Positions 8,657 through 17,413 are shown, numbered from the stretch's first letter. The stretch: DNA of 64,000 nt from Flavobacterium sp. JAS (GCF_020991455.1 NZ_JAJMOX010000005.1:124001-188000), one strand, 5' to 3'. The notes: generated by a model not told the origin, from the letters alone. Program-made: numbers and translations.

Positions 8657-8698
8657 AGTCTCCAGGATCAGTGTGTGATCTTGGAGACTATTTTTTTA
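8657..8698 (+). terminator. Rho-independent terminator
   Basis: A stem of about 14 pairs (AGTCTCCAGGATCA with TGATCTTGGAGACT, one G-T pair) around GTGTG, followed by ATTTTTTTA. It ends the short transcript carrying the two small genes at 8153 and 8405. Confidence 0.88.
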
Positions 8699-8746
8699 TC
8701 TAAAATTAATTAGTAATTTAAAGATATATTGGAATAAAATGGGAAC

Positions 8747-10333
8747 TCATAACAAAATGAATTTCCCAATATTAATTTGCTCGAGAAAATATTGGTCATG
8801 TGAAACCACGATTAACGAGCCTTGATATTCATTAATAGCCTGGGTTAAAATTTCAATATTTTGAATATCTAAATTATTTGTTGGCTCATCCAGAATAATA
8901 AGATCCGGAGATTCATTATTAATTGTAAGACAACAAAGCATCAAACGCATTTTTTCGCCTCCACTTAAAGCAAAACAGGGCTTATCCCAGTCTTGGCTAG
9001 AAAATAAGAAACGATTGAGCCTCATTTTTATATCATGTTCTTCCAGCCCTGAATTATTAAAATATTGCGCTTGCTCATATACTTTTAGCTCATTTTGAAT
9101 CAAAGAATAATCCTGATCAATATAAATTGATTTGTTTTCGGCTCTGTAAACCGTTCCAATCTGTGGATCTAGTTTTCCTAGTATAATTTTAATCAAAGTT
9201 GTTTTACCTGAACCGTTTGTGCCTTTCAATGCAATTCGGTTTCCGCTTATAATTTCGATATTCAAATTCTCCTTCCAAAGAAGTTGATCTTTGAACTTAA
9301 AATTGATTTCGTTGGCATTAAAAAGTATTTTCCCTTTATGTAACGAAGAATTATCAAATCCAATTTTCATCTGATCAATATCTGGAACTGAAGAACGTAA
9401 TTCTCTTAATTCCTGCGAAATACCATTGATTTTTTCGGCATGAACACCTTTTAACTTCGAACTGCTATTTTCGGCATTATTACGAAGCGTATTCATCATT
9501 ATCCTCGCAACACCTGATTTTTCTTGTTTCTTTTTTCCCCTGGCATCAAGCTTTTGTTGTCTTTCTAAAGTTTCTCGTTCTTTTTCCCGAGCCTTTCGCA
9601 ACGCTTTTTCTTTGGCATGCAAATCCTGATTTAGAGCATTTACTTCGATTTGTTTTTGCTCAGTATAGAAATCATAATTTCCACCATAAACAGTAATACC
9701 ATGTTTGCTTAGTTCGTAAACTGTGTTTAGGGTATTTAACAAACTTCTGTCGTGACTTACGATAAGCAAAGTGCTCGTTGTAGATGTTATAAAATCATAC
9801 AATAGTTTTCTCGAATAATCATCAAGATGATTAGTGGGTTCATCCATTAAAACCAACTCCGGCTGATGAATTAAAATTCCGGCAAGAAAAACTTTTGTCT
9901 TTTGTCCGCCACTTAAAGTATTCATTTTCTGAGTTAAATCTAATACATCTAATTTCCAACAGTTTAAAGAATTATTACAACGCTCTTCAATTGTCCAGTC
10001 CTCGTTTAGAATATTTAAATTATCCTCGGTAACATTACCGTTTAGAATCTCTTTAAATGCATTCAGTTTATCATTAATGCGCAATGCTTCGGCAATCGAA
10101 AAATCATTGTATTGCCCAAAAATCTGCGGAATATAATAGGGGTCAGAATTTAATTTTAGTTCACCATTTAAAGGTTCTAATTCGCCGGCAATAATTTTCA
10201 GCAAAGTCGATTTTCCAATGCCGTTATTACCAATAAGGGCTATTTTTTCGTGATTGTTTACAGTAAAACTGATGTTATCAAACAGCAATTCTTTGTTATT
10301 GTGTTTATATGAAATGTTTTGTAGAATAAGCAT
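8747..10333 (-). CDS. ABC-F family ATPase
   Basis: A 528-residue soluble protein with two ATP-binding cassettes and no membrane segments. The first Walker A is GNNGIGKST (residues 35-43), signature LSGGQ at 140-144 and Walker B/D-loop DEPTNHLD at 164-171. The second cassette has GTNGSGKTT, LSGGE and DEPTNNLD. Between them is a long charged linker (about 230-330, KEKALRKAREKERETLERQQ), as expected for ABC-F proteins that act on the ribosome. Some ABC-F proteins protect ribosomes from antibiotics and others are translation factors; the sequence alone does not decide. It is monocistronic. Confidence 0.92.
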   Translation of the reverse strand: MLILQNISYKHNNKELLFDNISFTVNNHEKIALIGNNGIGKSTLLKIIAGELEPLNGELKLNSDPYYIPQIFGQYNDFSIAEALRINDKLNAFKEILNGNVTEDNLNILNEDWTIEERCNNSLNCWKLDVLDLTQKMNTLSGGQKTKVFLAGILIHQPELVLMDEPTNHLDDYSRKLLYDFITSTTSTLLIVSHDRSLLNTLNTVYELSKHGITVYGGNYDFYTEQKQIEVNALNQDLHAKEKALRKAREKERETLERQQKLDARGKKKQEKSGVARIMMNTLRNNAENSSSKLKGVHAEKINGISQELRELRSSVPDIDQMKIGFDNSSLHKGKILFNANEINFKFKDQLLWKENLNIEIISGNRIALKGTNGSGKTTLIKIILGKLDPQIGTVYRAENKSIYIDQDYSLIQNELKVYEQAQYFNNSGLEEHDIKMRLNRFLFSSQDWDKPCFALSGGEKMRLMLCCLTINNESPDLIILDEPTNNLDIQNIEILTQAINEYQGSLIVVSHDQYFLEQINIGKFILL

Positions 10334-10502
10334 AATTTCTTTCTCTAAAGATGAATAAATTGAGCCACCACAAATTGCGGTTTACTCTCTAAATTGCCTG
10401 AAAGAAATTATTTTTCACATAAATTAATGCGTTCGTTTTAAGTTTTGCAAAGATATAATTTTATGTGATAGTTTACTAAGAGTGGGAGGTATGTTTTTTT
10501 TC

Positions 10503-10632
10503 GCCACGAATTCACGAATTTTCTCTAATTTTTATTTTCATTGCGCAGATTAAAAAAATCTGTGTAAATCTGGGGCAAACTTTTTAAGCGGTTTCACGAT
10601 AAAAAATTAGAGAAAATTCGTGAATTCGTGGC
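10503..10632. repeat. Long inverted repeat element
   Basis: Arms of about 30 bases (starting GCCACGAATTCACGAATTTT at 10503 and ending in its complement at 10632) are nearly perfect. Inside is a smaller hairpin, CAGATT...AATCTG (about 10546-10563). It lies in the 390-base spacer between two minus-strand genes. It has no coding potential and looks like a palindromic intergenic repeat of the Flavobacterium kind. Confidence 0.85.
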
Positions 10633-10649
10633 AGATTTTTTTTTTAAAC

Positions 10650-10687
10650 AAAAAAACCATATTGCATTTAGGCACAAGATGGTTTCG
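10650..10687 (-). terminator. Likely terminator of the lipoprotein gene
   Basis: On the minus strand AAACCATCTTG pairs imperfectly with CAATATGGTTT around a loop, followed by a T-run (plus-strand A-run at 10650-10656). It lies about 40 bases past the stop of the gene at 10726-11094. Confidence 0.65.
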
Positions 10688-10725
10688 TTTAAATATTTGA
10701 GTTCATGAATAATGAACTTTTATGG

Positions 10726-11094
10726 TTATATTTTTGTAAGGGTAAGTTTCATTTCTTTGCTGTCTAATACCAGTTTGTCGTCAGTTATAATACTTTCGCA
10801 AGGGTATGGAGTACCAGTTTCATCTTTAATTACTAAACTTTTTCCTCCTTTTGTCAAAGCATAAGTACCATTATTGATTTCGCTCTGCAAATATCCAGTT
10901 ACATGCCCGTCTTTAGTAAACGTTAATGTTCCTTGAGTAAGAATTACATTTTTTAAAGAATCAGAGAGAGGCATTTTAGGCTCAACAGCGGTAACTTTCC
11001 AAGAGTCTACCAATTCATTTCTACTCTTATGACATGAAATCGTTAATACTGCCACCATTGCAATTACGAAGATAAATAATTTAGATTTTTTCAT
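10726..11094 (-). CDS. Lipocalin-like lipoprotein
   Basis: A 122-residue lipoprotein. The N-terminus is basic and hydrophobic and ends in a lipobox (VAVLTISC, Cys about 21), so it should be lipid-anchored, probably in the outer membrane. The mature part has the pattern of the small lipocalin-like family: LVDSWKVTAVEP, then LTQGTLTFTKDGHVTGY, GTYALTKGGKSLVIKD and DKLVLDSKEMKLTLTK, alternating strands forming a half-barrel. The function of this family is generally unknown. It is a single gene with its own terminator. Confidence 0.8.
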   Translation of the reverse strand: MKKSKLFIFVIAMVAVLTISCHKSRNELVDSWKVTAVEPKMPLSDSLKNVILTQGTLTFTKDGHVTGYLQSEINNGTYALTKGGKSLVIKDETGTPYPCESIITDDKLVLDSKEMKLTLTKI

Positions 11095-11439
11095 GATTTT
11101 GTGATTAAAGTTAAACTACAGAAAATTACAAAATTTTTTCTAATTAAAAATCTAAAAACCAAATATTTATGAAAGAACCAGAAATTAATAAATTTAAATT
11201 CCATTTTTTTTAAATTCCAAATTCCAATTGATAGAAGATACGTTTAAAGAATCTTTGTACCCACACATTTTTGTAGATTATAGATTAATGTAGAGATGCG
11301 CAGAAGTGCATCTTCAAAAAGATTAGACAGTGGGACTATAAATAAATATTAAATAGGAAGATAAGACGCACTACTATGCGTCTGTACAGAAAACCTTTGT
11401 CCCTTTGCACCTCAAAAACTTTGTACCTCAAAAAAAAAA
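11095..11439. other. 345-base spacer, no gene seen
   Basis: This very AT-rich stretch holds one copy of the AAATTCCAAATTCC repeat (about 11196-11230) and a small hairpin AGACGCA/TGCGTCT (11364-11383). No convincing open frame is present; the plus-strand frame from 11376 is the reverse of the transglutaminase-like gene. Confidence 0.7.
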
Positions 11440-12381
11440 CTAATTTAAAGTCAAAGCTCCCAAAATCTCTTCATACAAAAATGGACCACCAGGATATGTC
11501 GCCGTATAGTCCAGATTCATCCATACCTGACCGCGATCATCAACATGGTAATGTATCTTTTTGCCATAACTTTCTTTGACAAAAAGGACGTTTTTAATCA
11601 AATAATTGACTTTCTCCAAATCGATCAGAGAGCCTATTAATATTTCAGGATAAATATGACCTTTGGTATGAATTAATCTTGGAGTTCCACCAATTGAACG
11701 CACTGCAGCTGCCATCAAAATAGAATGATCATCGCAATCTCCAGAAAAATATTCTAACGATTCGCTTGCTGTTGCAATATAATCGCCTTCTTTTGGATCA
11801 TTGACATAATTCCAGCGGCTGTTAATCTCTTTAAAGACTGCAAAACATTGAATAATGGTTCTGTAATCTGAATATCCTTTTATCCCTTTAAAATGCTTTG
11901 TAGTCGCCATAATGGCAAAATTCCGAACCTTTGGATTCTGATATTCGATTGCATTTATAATTTTTGATTTATTTGGAAACGGAAGCAGTTTTGCCACAAT
12001 AATATCCTGCGGAAATGGATTATCTGACATGGTATAAATCATCGAATTATAATCTTCAGAAATCTCACTGAAACCATAATTTCCAATAACACTTCCATAA
12101 ACTAAAGTCAATAAATAAACAGCTATACACAATATTATAATCGTTCGCAACAACATCAAAAGAAAGAAAACTGCAGCAAAAACAAATATAAATATCAAAA
12201 CACGATCTAAATTAAATGCCCAGTTTAAATCAATTAAATTCTGGTGCAAAATGATAAAAATCGGAATTGTGATCAAAAGACTCAATATCATAATAATGAC
12301 CCTATCCCAAGGTGATTTCACCTGTAACTTGGATTTTAATTGCGGAAAGTCAATTTTAGGGAATTTTATCATAAGAATCAA
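11440..12381 (-). CDS. Transglutaminase-like membrane protein
   Basis: A 313-residue protein. Two or three hydrophobic segments (about 28-48, 62-80 and 82-104) anchor it. The rest carries a transglutaminase/papain-like core: YFSGDCDDHSILMAAAVRSI gives the Cys with the usual GDCDD-S context, and LIHTKGHIYPEILIG gives the His. The third residue is probably the Asp in HVDDRGQVWMNLDYTA. Bacterial members are thought to be proteases or amidases; no substrate is known here. It starts 10 bases after the stop of the binding-protein gene at 12392 and is probably co-transcribed with it. Confidence 0.82.
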   Translation of the reverse strand: MILMIKFPKIDFPQLKSKLQVKSPWDRVIIMILSLLITIPIFIILHQNLIDLNWAFNLDRVLIFIFVFAAVFFLLMLLRTIIILCIAVYLLTLVYGSVIGNYGFSEISEDYNSMIYTMSDNPFPQDIIVAKLLPFPNKSKIINAIEYQNPKVRNFAIMATTKHFKGIKGYSDYRTIIQCFAVFKEINSRWNYVNDPKEGDYIATASESLEYFSGDCDDHSILMAAAVRSIGGTPRLIHTKGHIYPEILIGSLIDLEKVNYLIKNVLFVKESYGKKIHYHVDDRGQVWMNLDYTATYPGGPFLYEEILGALTLN

Positions 12382-12391
12382 AAGCAGTATT

Positions 12392-13243
12392 TTACAGCGC
12401 TTTTACCGTTTCAACAAAAGTACTTTTTTTATCAATAATACCGAGATCAAATAATTGATTTTGAATTTTAATAAATGCTTTTTCGCTCAAATGTTTTTGA
12501 GACCATTGTGTAAGTTTTAACCATTCCTGAATATCTTCCAGCTTTTGATTAAAAAGCTCTGCCAAAGTTTTATCAATATCAGGAATCTGAGTAAAATCGT
12601 GTGTTGTTTTGTTTATGATTTCAAGGATTTTCTCGACCGTTTTTGGGTTCTTTTTTAAGAATTCATCGCGAACCGTAATTACAAACGAAGGCCATGGAGT
12701 AGGGCAGTCGCCAACACGTCTGAAAATTCCCTGATCAACAAGAGGTTTAGTCATAAAACGCTCCCACATAAAATAATCTGCAGTTCCGTTTGTCAGCGCT
12801 TCAACAGCCCCGTCGATTGTATTGATGATCTCAAACTGCAAATTATCAGTTTCCCAGCCTTGTTCGTATGCGTTTACATAAGCCATTAACTGTGATCCGG
12901 AGCCAATTCTGGAAATAGCTACTTTTTTATCTTTAAGATCACTTATACTATAAAAATTTGATTTTGCGGCAACATGAATTCCCCAAATTAAAGGCGATTG
13001 CACATAAATCTGAACAATTTTACTTGGATTTCCGGCAACAATATCTTTTACAATTCCTTCTGTCAAAATAACTGCTATATCAGCTTCTCCGTCACGCAGC
13101 ATCTGGCACATTTTGCCGGTACCTTCGGGAATGTTTTTCCATTGCAAATCAATGTTTTCAGCTTCAAATTCGCCATTTTCAATGCATAGTTGCCATGGCA
13201 AATTGAAGTGTTCAGGAACACCTACAATTTTTACAGTTTTCAT
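12392..13243 (-). CDS. NMT1/THI5-like substrate-binding protein without signal peptide
   Basis: A 283-residue periplasmic-binding-protein-type fold, two-lobed. The features are MKTVKIVGVPEHFNLPWQLC at the start, DGEADIAVILTEGIVKDIVA, LKDKKVAISRIGSGSQLMAY and VEALTNGTADYFMWERF, as in NMT1/THI5-like ABC transporter binding proteins. It has neither signal peptide nor lipobox, so it is predicted to be cytosolic, and no permease or ATPase gene lies nearby. It may therefore be an enzyme or ligand sensor. It lies between the DUF4265 and transglutaminase-like genes on one strand with short spacers. Confidence 0.78.
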   Translation of the reverse strand: MKTVKIVGVPEHFNLPWQLCIENGEFEAENIDLQWKNIPEGTGKMCQMLRDGEADIAVILTEGIVKDIVAGNPSKIVQIYVQSPLIWGIHVAAKSNFYSISDLKDKKVAISRIGSGSQLMAYVNAYEQGWETDNLQFEIINTIDGAVEALTNGTADYFMWERFMTKPLVDQGIFRRVGDCPTPWPSFVITVRDEFLKKNPKTVEKILEIINKTTHDFTQIPDIDKTLAELFNQKLEDIQEWLKLTQWSQKHLSEKAFIKIQNQLFDLGIIDKKSTFVETVKAL

Positions 13244-13285
13244 TATAGTTTAAGTTTAAGTTTGGTATGCGTATTATAAGTTGGT

Positions 13286-13759
13286 TTAGTTTTTTAATAA
13301 ATCAGCACGATGTTTTTCAGAAAGACAAGGTTCAGCAAATTCAATTACAGAAAGAGATTCATACTCATTCAATATACTTTTTACAATCGAATAATCAACC
13401 TCTTTCACAATTTCGGCCGCAAGAAACGTATCATTTAAACTTTCTGATATACAATTGATTTCTTTTAATTTTTCTCTAATTAATTCTTTATCAAAACCAT
13501 CTTCCAAAATTAAAATCTGAACGATTGAATTTCCTGAACTTTCGATGGTTTTTCTATGAATGAAGCATTTTTCGGTCTCATCATATTCTGCAAGAAAAAT
13601 ATCATCCGTAGCAATCAAAGGCCCAAAAAAAGGGATATTATCTAATTTAAAATATCCTTTTTCCAAATCAATAGTTTCTGCCCACATGGTTTCAGAAACT
13701 ACTTCTTCCAGATAAGTACTATAATATTTAAATAAGATTTTTTTGTGTGTATCTTGCAT
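13286..13759 (-). CDS. DUF4265-like protein
   Basis: A 157-residue soluble protein. The N-terminal segment (VVSETMWAETIDLEKGYFKL followed by DNIPFFGPLIATDDIFLAEY) matches what I recall of DUF4265 proteins, small bacterial proteins of unknown role. The C-terminal half is a probable alpha/beta domain (IVQILILEDGFDKELIREKL). It could be the first gene of a transcript running through the binding-protein and transglutaminase-like genes, with gaps of 42 and 10 bases. Function unknown. Confidence 0.7.
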   Translation of the reverse strand: MQDTHKKILFKYYSTYLEEVVSETMWAETIDLEKGYFKLDNIPFFGPLIATDDIFLAEYDETEKCFIHRKTIESSGNSIVQILILEDGFDKELIREKLKEINCISESLNDTFLAAEIVKEVDYSIVKSILNEYESLSVIEFAEPCLSEKHRADLLKN

Positions 13760-13803
13760 TATAAAATTTTCTATTATTTCTACTAAGCGTCAGAATTAAA
13801 AAT

Positions 13804-13842
13804 CAATTATCTAATTTTCAAATTGACTAATTATCTAATTAC
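13804..13842. repeat. Post-stop repeat, family B
   Basis: AT-rich repeat containing TTATCTAATT, then AATTGACTAATTATCTAATT. It ends directly against the stop codon of the VOC gene (13843). Related copies lie at 14786, 60571 and 61014, all in the same orientation relative to the gene they follow. Confidence 0.8.
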
Positions 13843-14235
13843 TTAATTAATCTCATTTATTATTGCTTTTAGTGGTGATAAAACAATACGATAACCATCG
13901 GGATCCATAAACATTACTCCGTTTTCATTCCAGAAAGGGTTATTTGCAGTTAAGATTAAAATCTTGCCATGTATCACGTTGCTTACCAGTACATCATAAT
14001 CTATAATTGATTTAGGATAAAGCACAATAACATCGTCCTGATCAAAGGTATGATTTGCTTCTTCTTCAGATTTTGTAAACTCAAAATGCCAGTCTAAACC
14101 GGATTTCCCAACAAAAACGCCATCATAATGATTGTGATTCTGAAAGTCTCCCAAAAGTTCAAAGCCTAGAATATTAACGTAGAAATCTACAATTCTTTCT
14201 AAATCATTAGTATGGCGGGCAACTCTCAAAAACAT
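13843..14235 (-). CDS. VOC-family (glyoxalase/bleomycin-resistance fold) protein
   Basis: A 130-residue protein of the vicinal-oxygen-chelate superfamily. The N-terminus LRVARHTNDLERIVDFYVNI carries the first metal-type His and the usual FY-NILGFELL. The C-terminus MFMDPDGYRIVLSP gives the D-P-DG-R-I/V-L motif. The members are lyases, dioxygenases or resistance proteins; the substrate cannot be read from the sequence. It lies 3 bases downstream of the DinB-like gene, clearly one transcript, and its stop codon is followed at once by a repeat. Confidence 0.88.
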   Translation of the reverse strand: MFLRVARHTNDLERIVDFYVNILGFELLGDFQNHNHYDGVFVGKSGLDWHFEFTKSEEEANHTFDQDDVIVLYPKSIIDYDVLVSNVIHGKILILTANNPFWNENGVMFMDPDGYRIVLSPLKAIINEIN

Positions 14236-14238
14236 AAC

Positions 14239-14679
14239 TTACGCTTTTATCTGGTTTATATGATGCTCTAAATGCTCAACATAATCTGTCATCAGGAACT
14301 TTAAATCAATTACAGCTCCATCGCTTAGAACAATTTTATAGTCTAAAGCCTTTTCATCAACAGATTTCATCAGTCTAAGGATTTGTTTGTTTACCGCAAA
14401 CCATAATTGCGTTAACTCCTCAATATCCATAGTTTGATATTGGTTTAAATTTACCAAATCTATTTGACTATACGGTCTGTGCTGATACGGTTTTTCTACA
14501 TAATTAATTTCGGTAAACCGAACCTGATTATGAATCGCCGAATCTACTAAATGTCCTAAAACCTCTTTTTTAGACCATTTTCCGGGTTTTCTTTCTTCCA
14601 GAATATTTTGATCTATTGTTGGAATATACTTTACATTTTCCAACAATAGATTTTCAAATTTAAGAATAGCGTCTTGCAT
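14239..14679 (-). CDS. DinB-like four-helix protein
   Basis: A 146-residue DinB/YfiT-type protein. KWSKKEVLGHLVDSAIHNQV followed by RFTEI, and TDYVEHLEHHINQI at the C-terminus, give the usual W-x-EVLGHLVDS and the C-terminal paired His. These normally supply three His ligands for a metal. The family includes thiol-dependent transferases and stress-induced proteins; the specific reaction is unknown. It precedes the VOC gene by 3 bases, so the pair is an operon. A simple AT-rich spacer lies upstream. Confidence 0.85.
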   Translation of the reverse strand: MQDAILKFENLLLENVKYIPTIDQNILEERKPGKWSKKEVLGHLVDSAIHNQVRFTEINYVEKPYQHRPYSQIDLVNLNQYQTMDIEELTQLWFAVNKQILRLMKSVDEKALDYKIVLSDGAVIDLKFLMTDYVEHLEHHINQIKA

Positions 14680-14785
14680 TGAACTATTTAATTTTTAAAA
14701 TGAATACTATTTAAATGACTTGTAATAAAATATCAAATTGACAAACAAAATAAAAACAACACCATCAACTTCAACATCTTACAAG

Positions 14786-14821
14786 AATTATCTAATTATC
14801 AAATTGACTAATTATCTAATT
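14786..14821. repeat. Post-stop repeat, family B
   Basis: This copy contains ATTATCTAATT, then AAATTGACTAATTATCTAAT. It abuts the stop codon of the nucleoside phosphorylase gene (stop at 14821-14823) in the same relative orientation as the copy at 13804. Confidence 0.8.
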
Positions 14822-15690
14822 TACTTCTGTGCCAGTTTATTCAACGTGTATGTAATCAATTCATCAACAGCTTTATAAGGATCTTCACTAAAAGTTCCCG
14901 ATGCACGATTGGCAATAATAGCGTTCAATGACAACGCATTATGTCCTAAAAGCGCCGAAAGTCCGTAGATTGCAGCCGTTTCCATTTCTAAATTAGTAAC
15001 TCTTTGGTTATCAAAATTAAAATTATCCATTTTATTATTTAATTCTTCATCCTGAATATTTAAACGTAAAACACGTCCTTGTGGCCCGTAGAATCCTCCG
15101 GCCGTAGCGGTAATTCCTTTAAAAATCTTATCAGATTCGATGATTTTTTCCAATTTTTCAGAACAAGCAATTGCATACGGTCTTCCTTTTCTAATATCCC
15201 AATTGGTGTGTGCAATAAAAGCATCTTCGATAGCCGCATTCGAAACTTCGTCGATCAGGTAGGAGCGAAGCATATTGTCTAATCCTAATCCAAATTTAGA
15301 CATTACAAAACTATCCACAGGAATATCAGCCTGCAAAGAACCAGAAGTTCCAATTCTGATAATATTCAGCGAAGTCAATTTTTCTTTTGGCAAACGAGTT
15401 TTTAAATCGATGTTTACCAAAGCATCTAATTCATTCAAAACAATATCAATATTATCAGGGCCAATTCCCGTTGACATTACAGATATTCTTTTTCCTTTAT
15501 AGATTCCGGTTTGGGTTTTAAATTCTCTTTTTTGAGTTGAATATTCAATTGAATCAAAAAATTGAGTGATTTTCTCGACTCTGTTTTGATCTCCAACAAA
15601 AATTATATCGTGTGCAATATGTTCAGGACGAAGGTTTAAGTGGTAAACACTTCCGTCTGGATTTAGTATTAATTCTGAGTTTTTTATCAT
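14821..15690 (-). CDS. Nucleoside phosphorylase (uridine phosphorylase-like)
   Basis: A 289-residue cytosolic enzyme of the PNP/UDP family, which splits nucleosides with phosphate to the free base and ribose-1-phosphate. The motifs are HDIIFVGDQNRVEKI (phosphate-binding N-terminal strand), VMSTGIGPDNIDIVLNEL, IIRIGTSGSLQADIP, and VTNLEMETAAIYGLSALLGH, the M-E-x-A segment that binds ribose. LSLNAIIANR follows. The G-T-S-G-S-L form suits uridine-type over purine-type enzymes, but base specificity is uncertain. Monocistronic; a post-stop repeat follows. Confidence 0.88.
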   Translation of the reverse strand: MIKNSELILNPDGSVYHLNLRPEHIAHDIIFVGDQNRVEKITQFFDSIEYSTQKREFKTQTGIYKGKRISVMSTGIGPDNIDIVLNELDALVNIDLKTRLPKEKLTSLNIIRIGTSGSLQADIPVDSFVMSKFGLGLDNMLRSYLIDEVSNAAIEDAFIAHTNWDIRKGRPYAIACSEKLEKIIESDKIFKGITATAGGFYGPQGRVLRLNIQDEELNNKMDNFNFDNQRVTNLEMETAAIYGLSALLGHNALSLNAIIANRASGTFSEDPYKAVDELITYTLNKLAQK

Positions 15691-15837
15691 TTCGTTTAAG
15701 GTTCAAAGGTTCTGAGTAACAAAGGTTCAAAGGTTTTCTGTAGAAGCGCACATTAATGCGTCTTTTTATGCCCACAGATTTGACTGATTGAACAGATTGT
15801 CACAGATTCTTATTTTTATATGTTAATTTTTAAAAGC

Positions 15838-15869
15838 TTGGAATTTGGAATTTAAAAAATTGGAATTTA
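15838..15869. repeat. Post-stop repeat, family A
   Basis: Contains TTGGAATTTGGAATTT, an A-run and TTGGAATTT. In the sense of the SUI1-like gene this is the AAATTCC-type repeat starting about 5 bases after its stop codon at 15875. Confidence 0.75.
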
Positions 15870-15874
15870 TTTCC

Positions 15875-16207
15875 CTAACCACCAACACGTTTGGTTTTAA
15901 ATCCTTTTGCTTTTAGGATTTCCATGATTTTATCGCGATAATCGCCTTGAATGATTATTGAACTGTCTTTAAAAGTTCCGCCAACGCTAAGTTTAGTTTT
16001 AATTTCTTTGGCCAGAACTTTAAAATCTTCATCAGATCCTTCGTAGCCTTCGATAATTGTGGTAGCTTTTCCTTTTCGTTTTTCGAATTTGCAAATCATT
16101 GGCTCTTTTTGAATGTAAAGCACATGATCTTGTTCCTGAACTTCTTCAGGTTCATTTGATTCGACATGATCCGGAAACAAGTTTTTTAATTGATCTTTAA
16201 AATCCAT
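15875..16207 (-). CDS. SUI1/eIF1-like translation factor (YciH type)
   Basis: A 110-residue protein. The N-terminal 45 residues are acidic and variable; the C-terminal SUI1 domain contains FEKRKGKATTIIEGYEGSDE, then LAKEIKTKLSVGGTFKDSSI and IIQGDYRDKIMEILKAKGF. That is the archaeal/bacterial YciH pattern (R-KGK-x-T-x-I-G, then VGG-K-I-QG-R). In other bacteria the family binds the small ribosomal subunit and affects start-codon choice; its exact role here is unknown. Monocistronic, between repeat-rich spacers. Confidence 0.9.
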   Translation of the reverse strand: MDFKDQLKNLFPDHVESNEPEEVQEQDHVLYIQKEPMICKFEKRKGKATTIIEGYEGSDEDFKVLAKEIKTKLSVGGTFKDSSIIIQGDYRDKIMEILKAKGFKTKRVGG

Positions 16208-16255
16208 AATCTTTTATTCTAAAAAATAAATTTCAATAAATATAGTTTGTAAAAA

Positions 16256-16320
16256 TTAAATTCCAAATCCCAATTTGATAGTTTTTGGAATTTGGAATTT
16301 AAAAAATTGAAGATTTAAAA
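16256..16320. repeat. Inverted pair of family A repeats
   Basis: AAATTCCAAATCCCAATTTG (about 16257-16276) faces TTTGGAATTTGGAATTT (about 16284-16300), giving a hairpin. The right-hand copy ends directly against the stop codon of the oxygenase gene at 16323. Confidence 0.75.
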
Positions 16321-16322
16321 GT

Positions 16323-17273
16323 TTACTTTTTTATTAACCCTAAATCTACTAAACGTTCGTATAAATAATCTCCCGCTGTAATATCTTCAAATTTCTTAGG
16401 ATTCTCGGCATCAATACAGTTTTCAAGACAATCCAGACGCATATCGCTTACAGGATGCATAAAAAATGGAATTGAATAACGTGAAGTTCCCCATAATTCT
16501 CTAGGCGGATTAACAACCTGGTGAATTGTCGATTTTAGTTTATTATTAGTATGTCTTGACAACATATCTCCAACATTTATCACTAACTCGTCATTTTCTG
16601 CAATAGCATCAATCCATTCACCATCATGATTTTGAACCTGTAATCCTTTACCCTGAGCACCCATTAAAAGCGTAATCAGGTTAATATCTCCGTGAGCAGC
16701 TGCACGAATTGCATTTTCTGGCTCAGAAGTAATTGGTGGATAGTGAATTGGTCTCAGGATAGAGTTTCCTTCTTTAGCATACTGGTCAAAATAAAACTCA
16801 TCTAAACCTAAATGCAAAGCCAAAGCTCTTAACACATAAACACCTGTTTTTTCAAGCATTTGATAGGCATCTTTACCCACAACATTAAAACGAGGTAATT
16901 CTTTTACTTCAACATTGTCCGGATATTCCGAAGCATATTTTGAAGAAGCATCAACATATTGGCCAAAATGCCAAAATTCTTTCAAATCTCCTTCTTTGCG
17001 TCCTTTAGCATGTTCTTTTCCAAAAGACACATAACCTCTTTGACCACCAATTCCGGGAATTTCATAATTATGCTTAGTTTCCACTGGCAAAGCGAAAAAT
17101 TTTCTAATTTCGCTATAAAGCTCGTCTACTAACTGGTCGTCTAAAAAGTGACCTTTTAGGGCTACGAAGCCAATGTTTTCAAATGCACTGCCGATTTCAT
17201 TTACAAATTTTTGTTTACGTTTCGGGTCGTCCGAAAGGAAATCACGTAAGTCTACACTAGGAATGTTTTGCAT
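16323..17273 (-). CDS. 2-oxoglutarate/Fe(II) oxygenase, isopenicillin N synthase family
   Basis: A 316-residue enzyme. The iron ligands are visible as AAHGDINLITLL (His 194, Asp 196) and STIHQVVNPP (His 251), and the co-substrate pair as RYSIPFF (Arg 265, Ser 267). The N-terminal domain (IPSVDLRDFLSDD...) is the DIOX_N type. The family hydroxylates or desaturates small molecules; in Bacteroidetes this gene is widespread, but its substrate is not assigned. No biosynthetic cluster surrounds it, which argues against an antibiotic role. An exact TACCTTTG lies about 50 bases before the start. Confidence 0.9.
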   Translation of the reverse strand: MQNIPSVDLRDFLSDDPKRKQKFVNEIGSAFENIGFVALKGHFLDDQLVDELYSEIRKFFALPVETKHNYEIPGIGGQRGYVSFGKEHAKGRKEGDLKEFWHFGQYVDASSKYASEYPDNVEVKELPRFNVVGKDAYQMLEKTGVYVLRALALHLGLDEFYFDQYAKEGNSILRPIHYPPITSEPENAIRAAAHGDINLITLLMGAQGKGLQVQNHDGEWIDAIAENDELVINVGDMLSRHTNNKLKSTIHQVVNPPRELWGTSRYSIPFFMHPVSDMRLDCLENCIDAENPKKFEDITAGDYLYERLVDLGLIKK

Positions 17274-17322
17274 ACTTTACATTTTTATTTAAGATAAAAG
17301 GTGTGGTAAAACCTTTCAATAA

Positions 17323-17330
17323 CAAAGGTA
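17323..17330 (-). promoter_or_regulatory. -7 promoter box for the oxygenase gene
   Basis: Minus-strand TACCTTTG matches TAnnTTTG exactly, about 50 bases before the ATG at 17273. No clear TTG at the standard spacing. Confidence 0.55.
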
Positions 17331-17413
17331 GAGAATATTTTAGATTTGAATTTTAAAAGTTATAATAAAATTAAAATTATCTAACAAAAATAAATAAAAT
17401 TGTTATAATTTTC

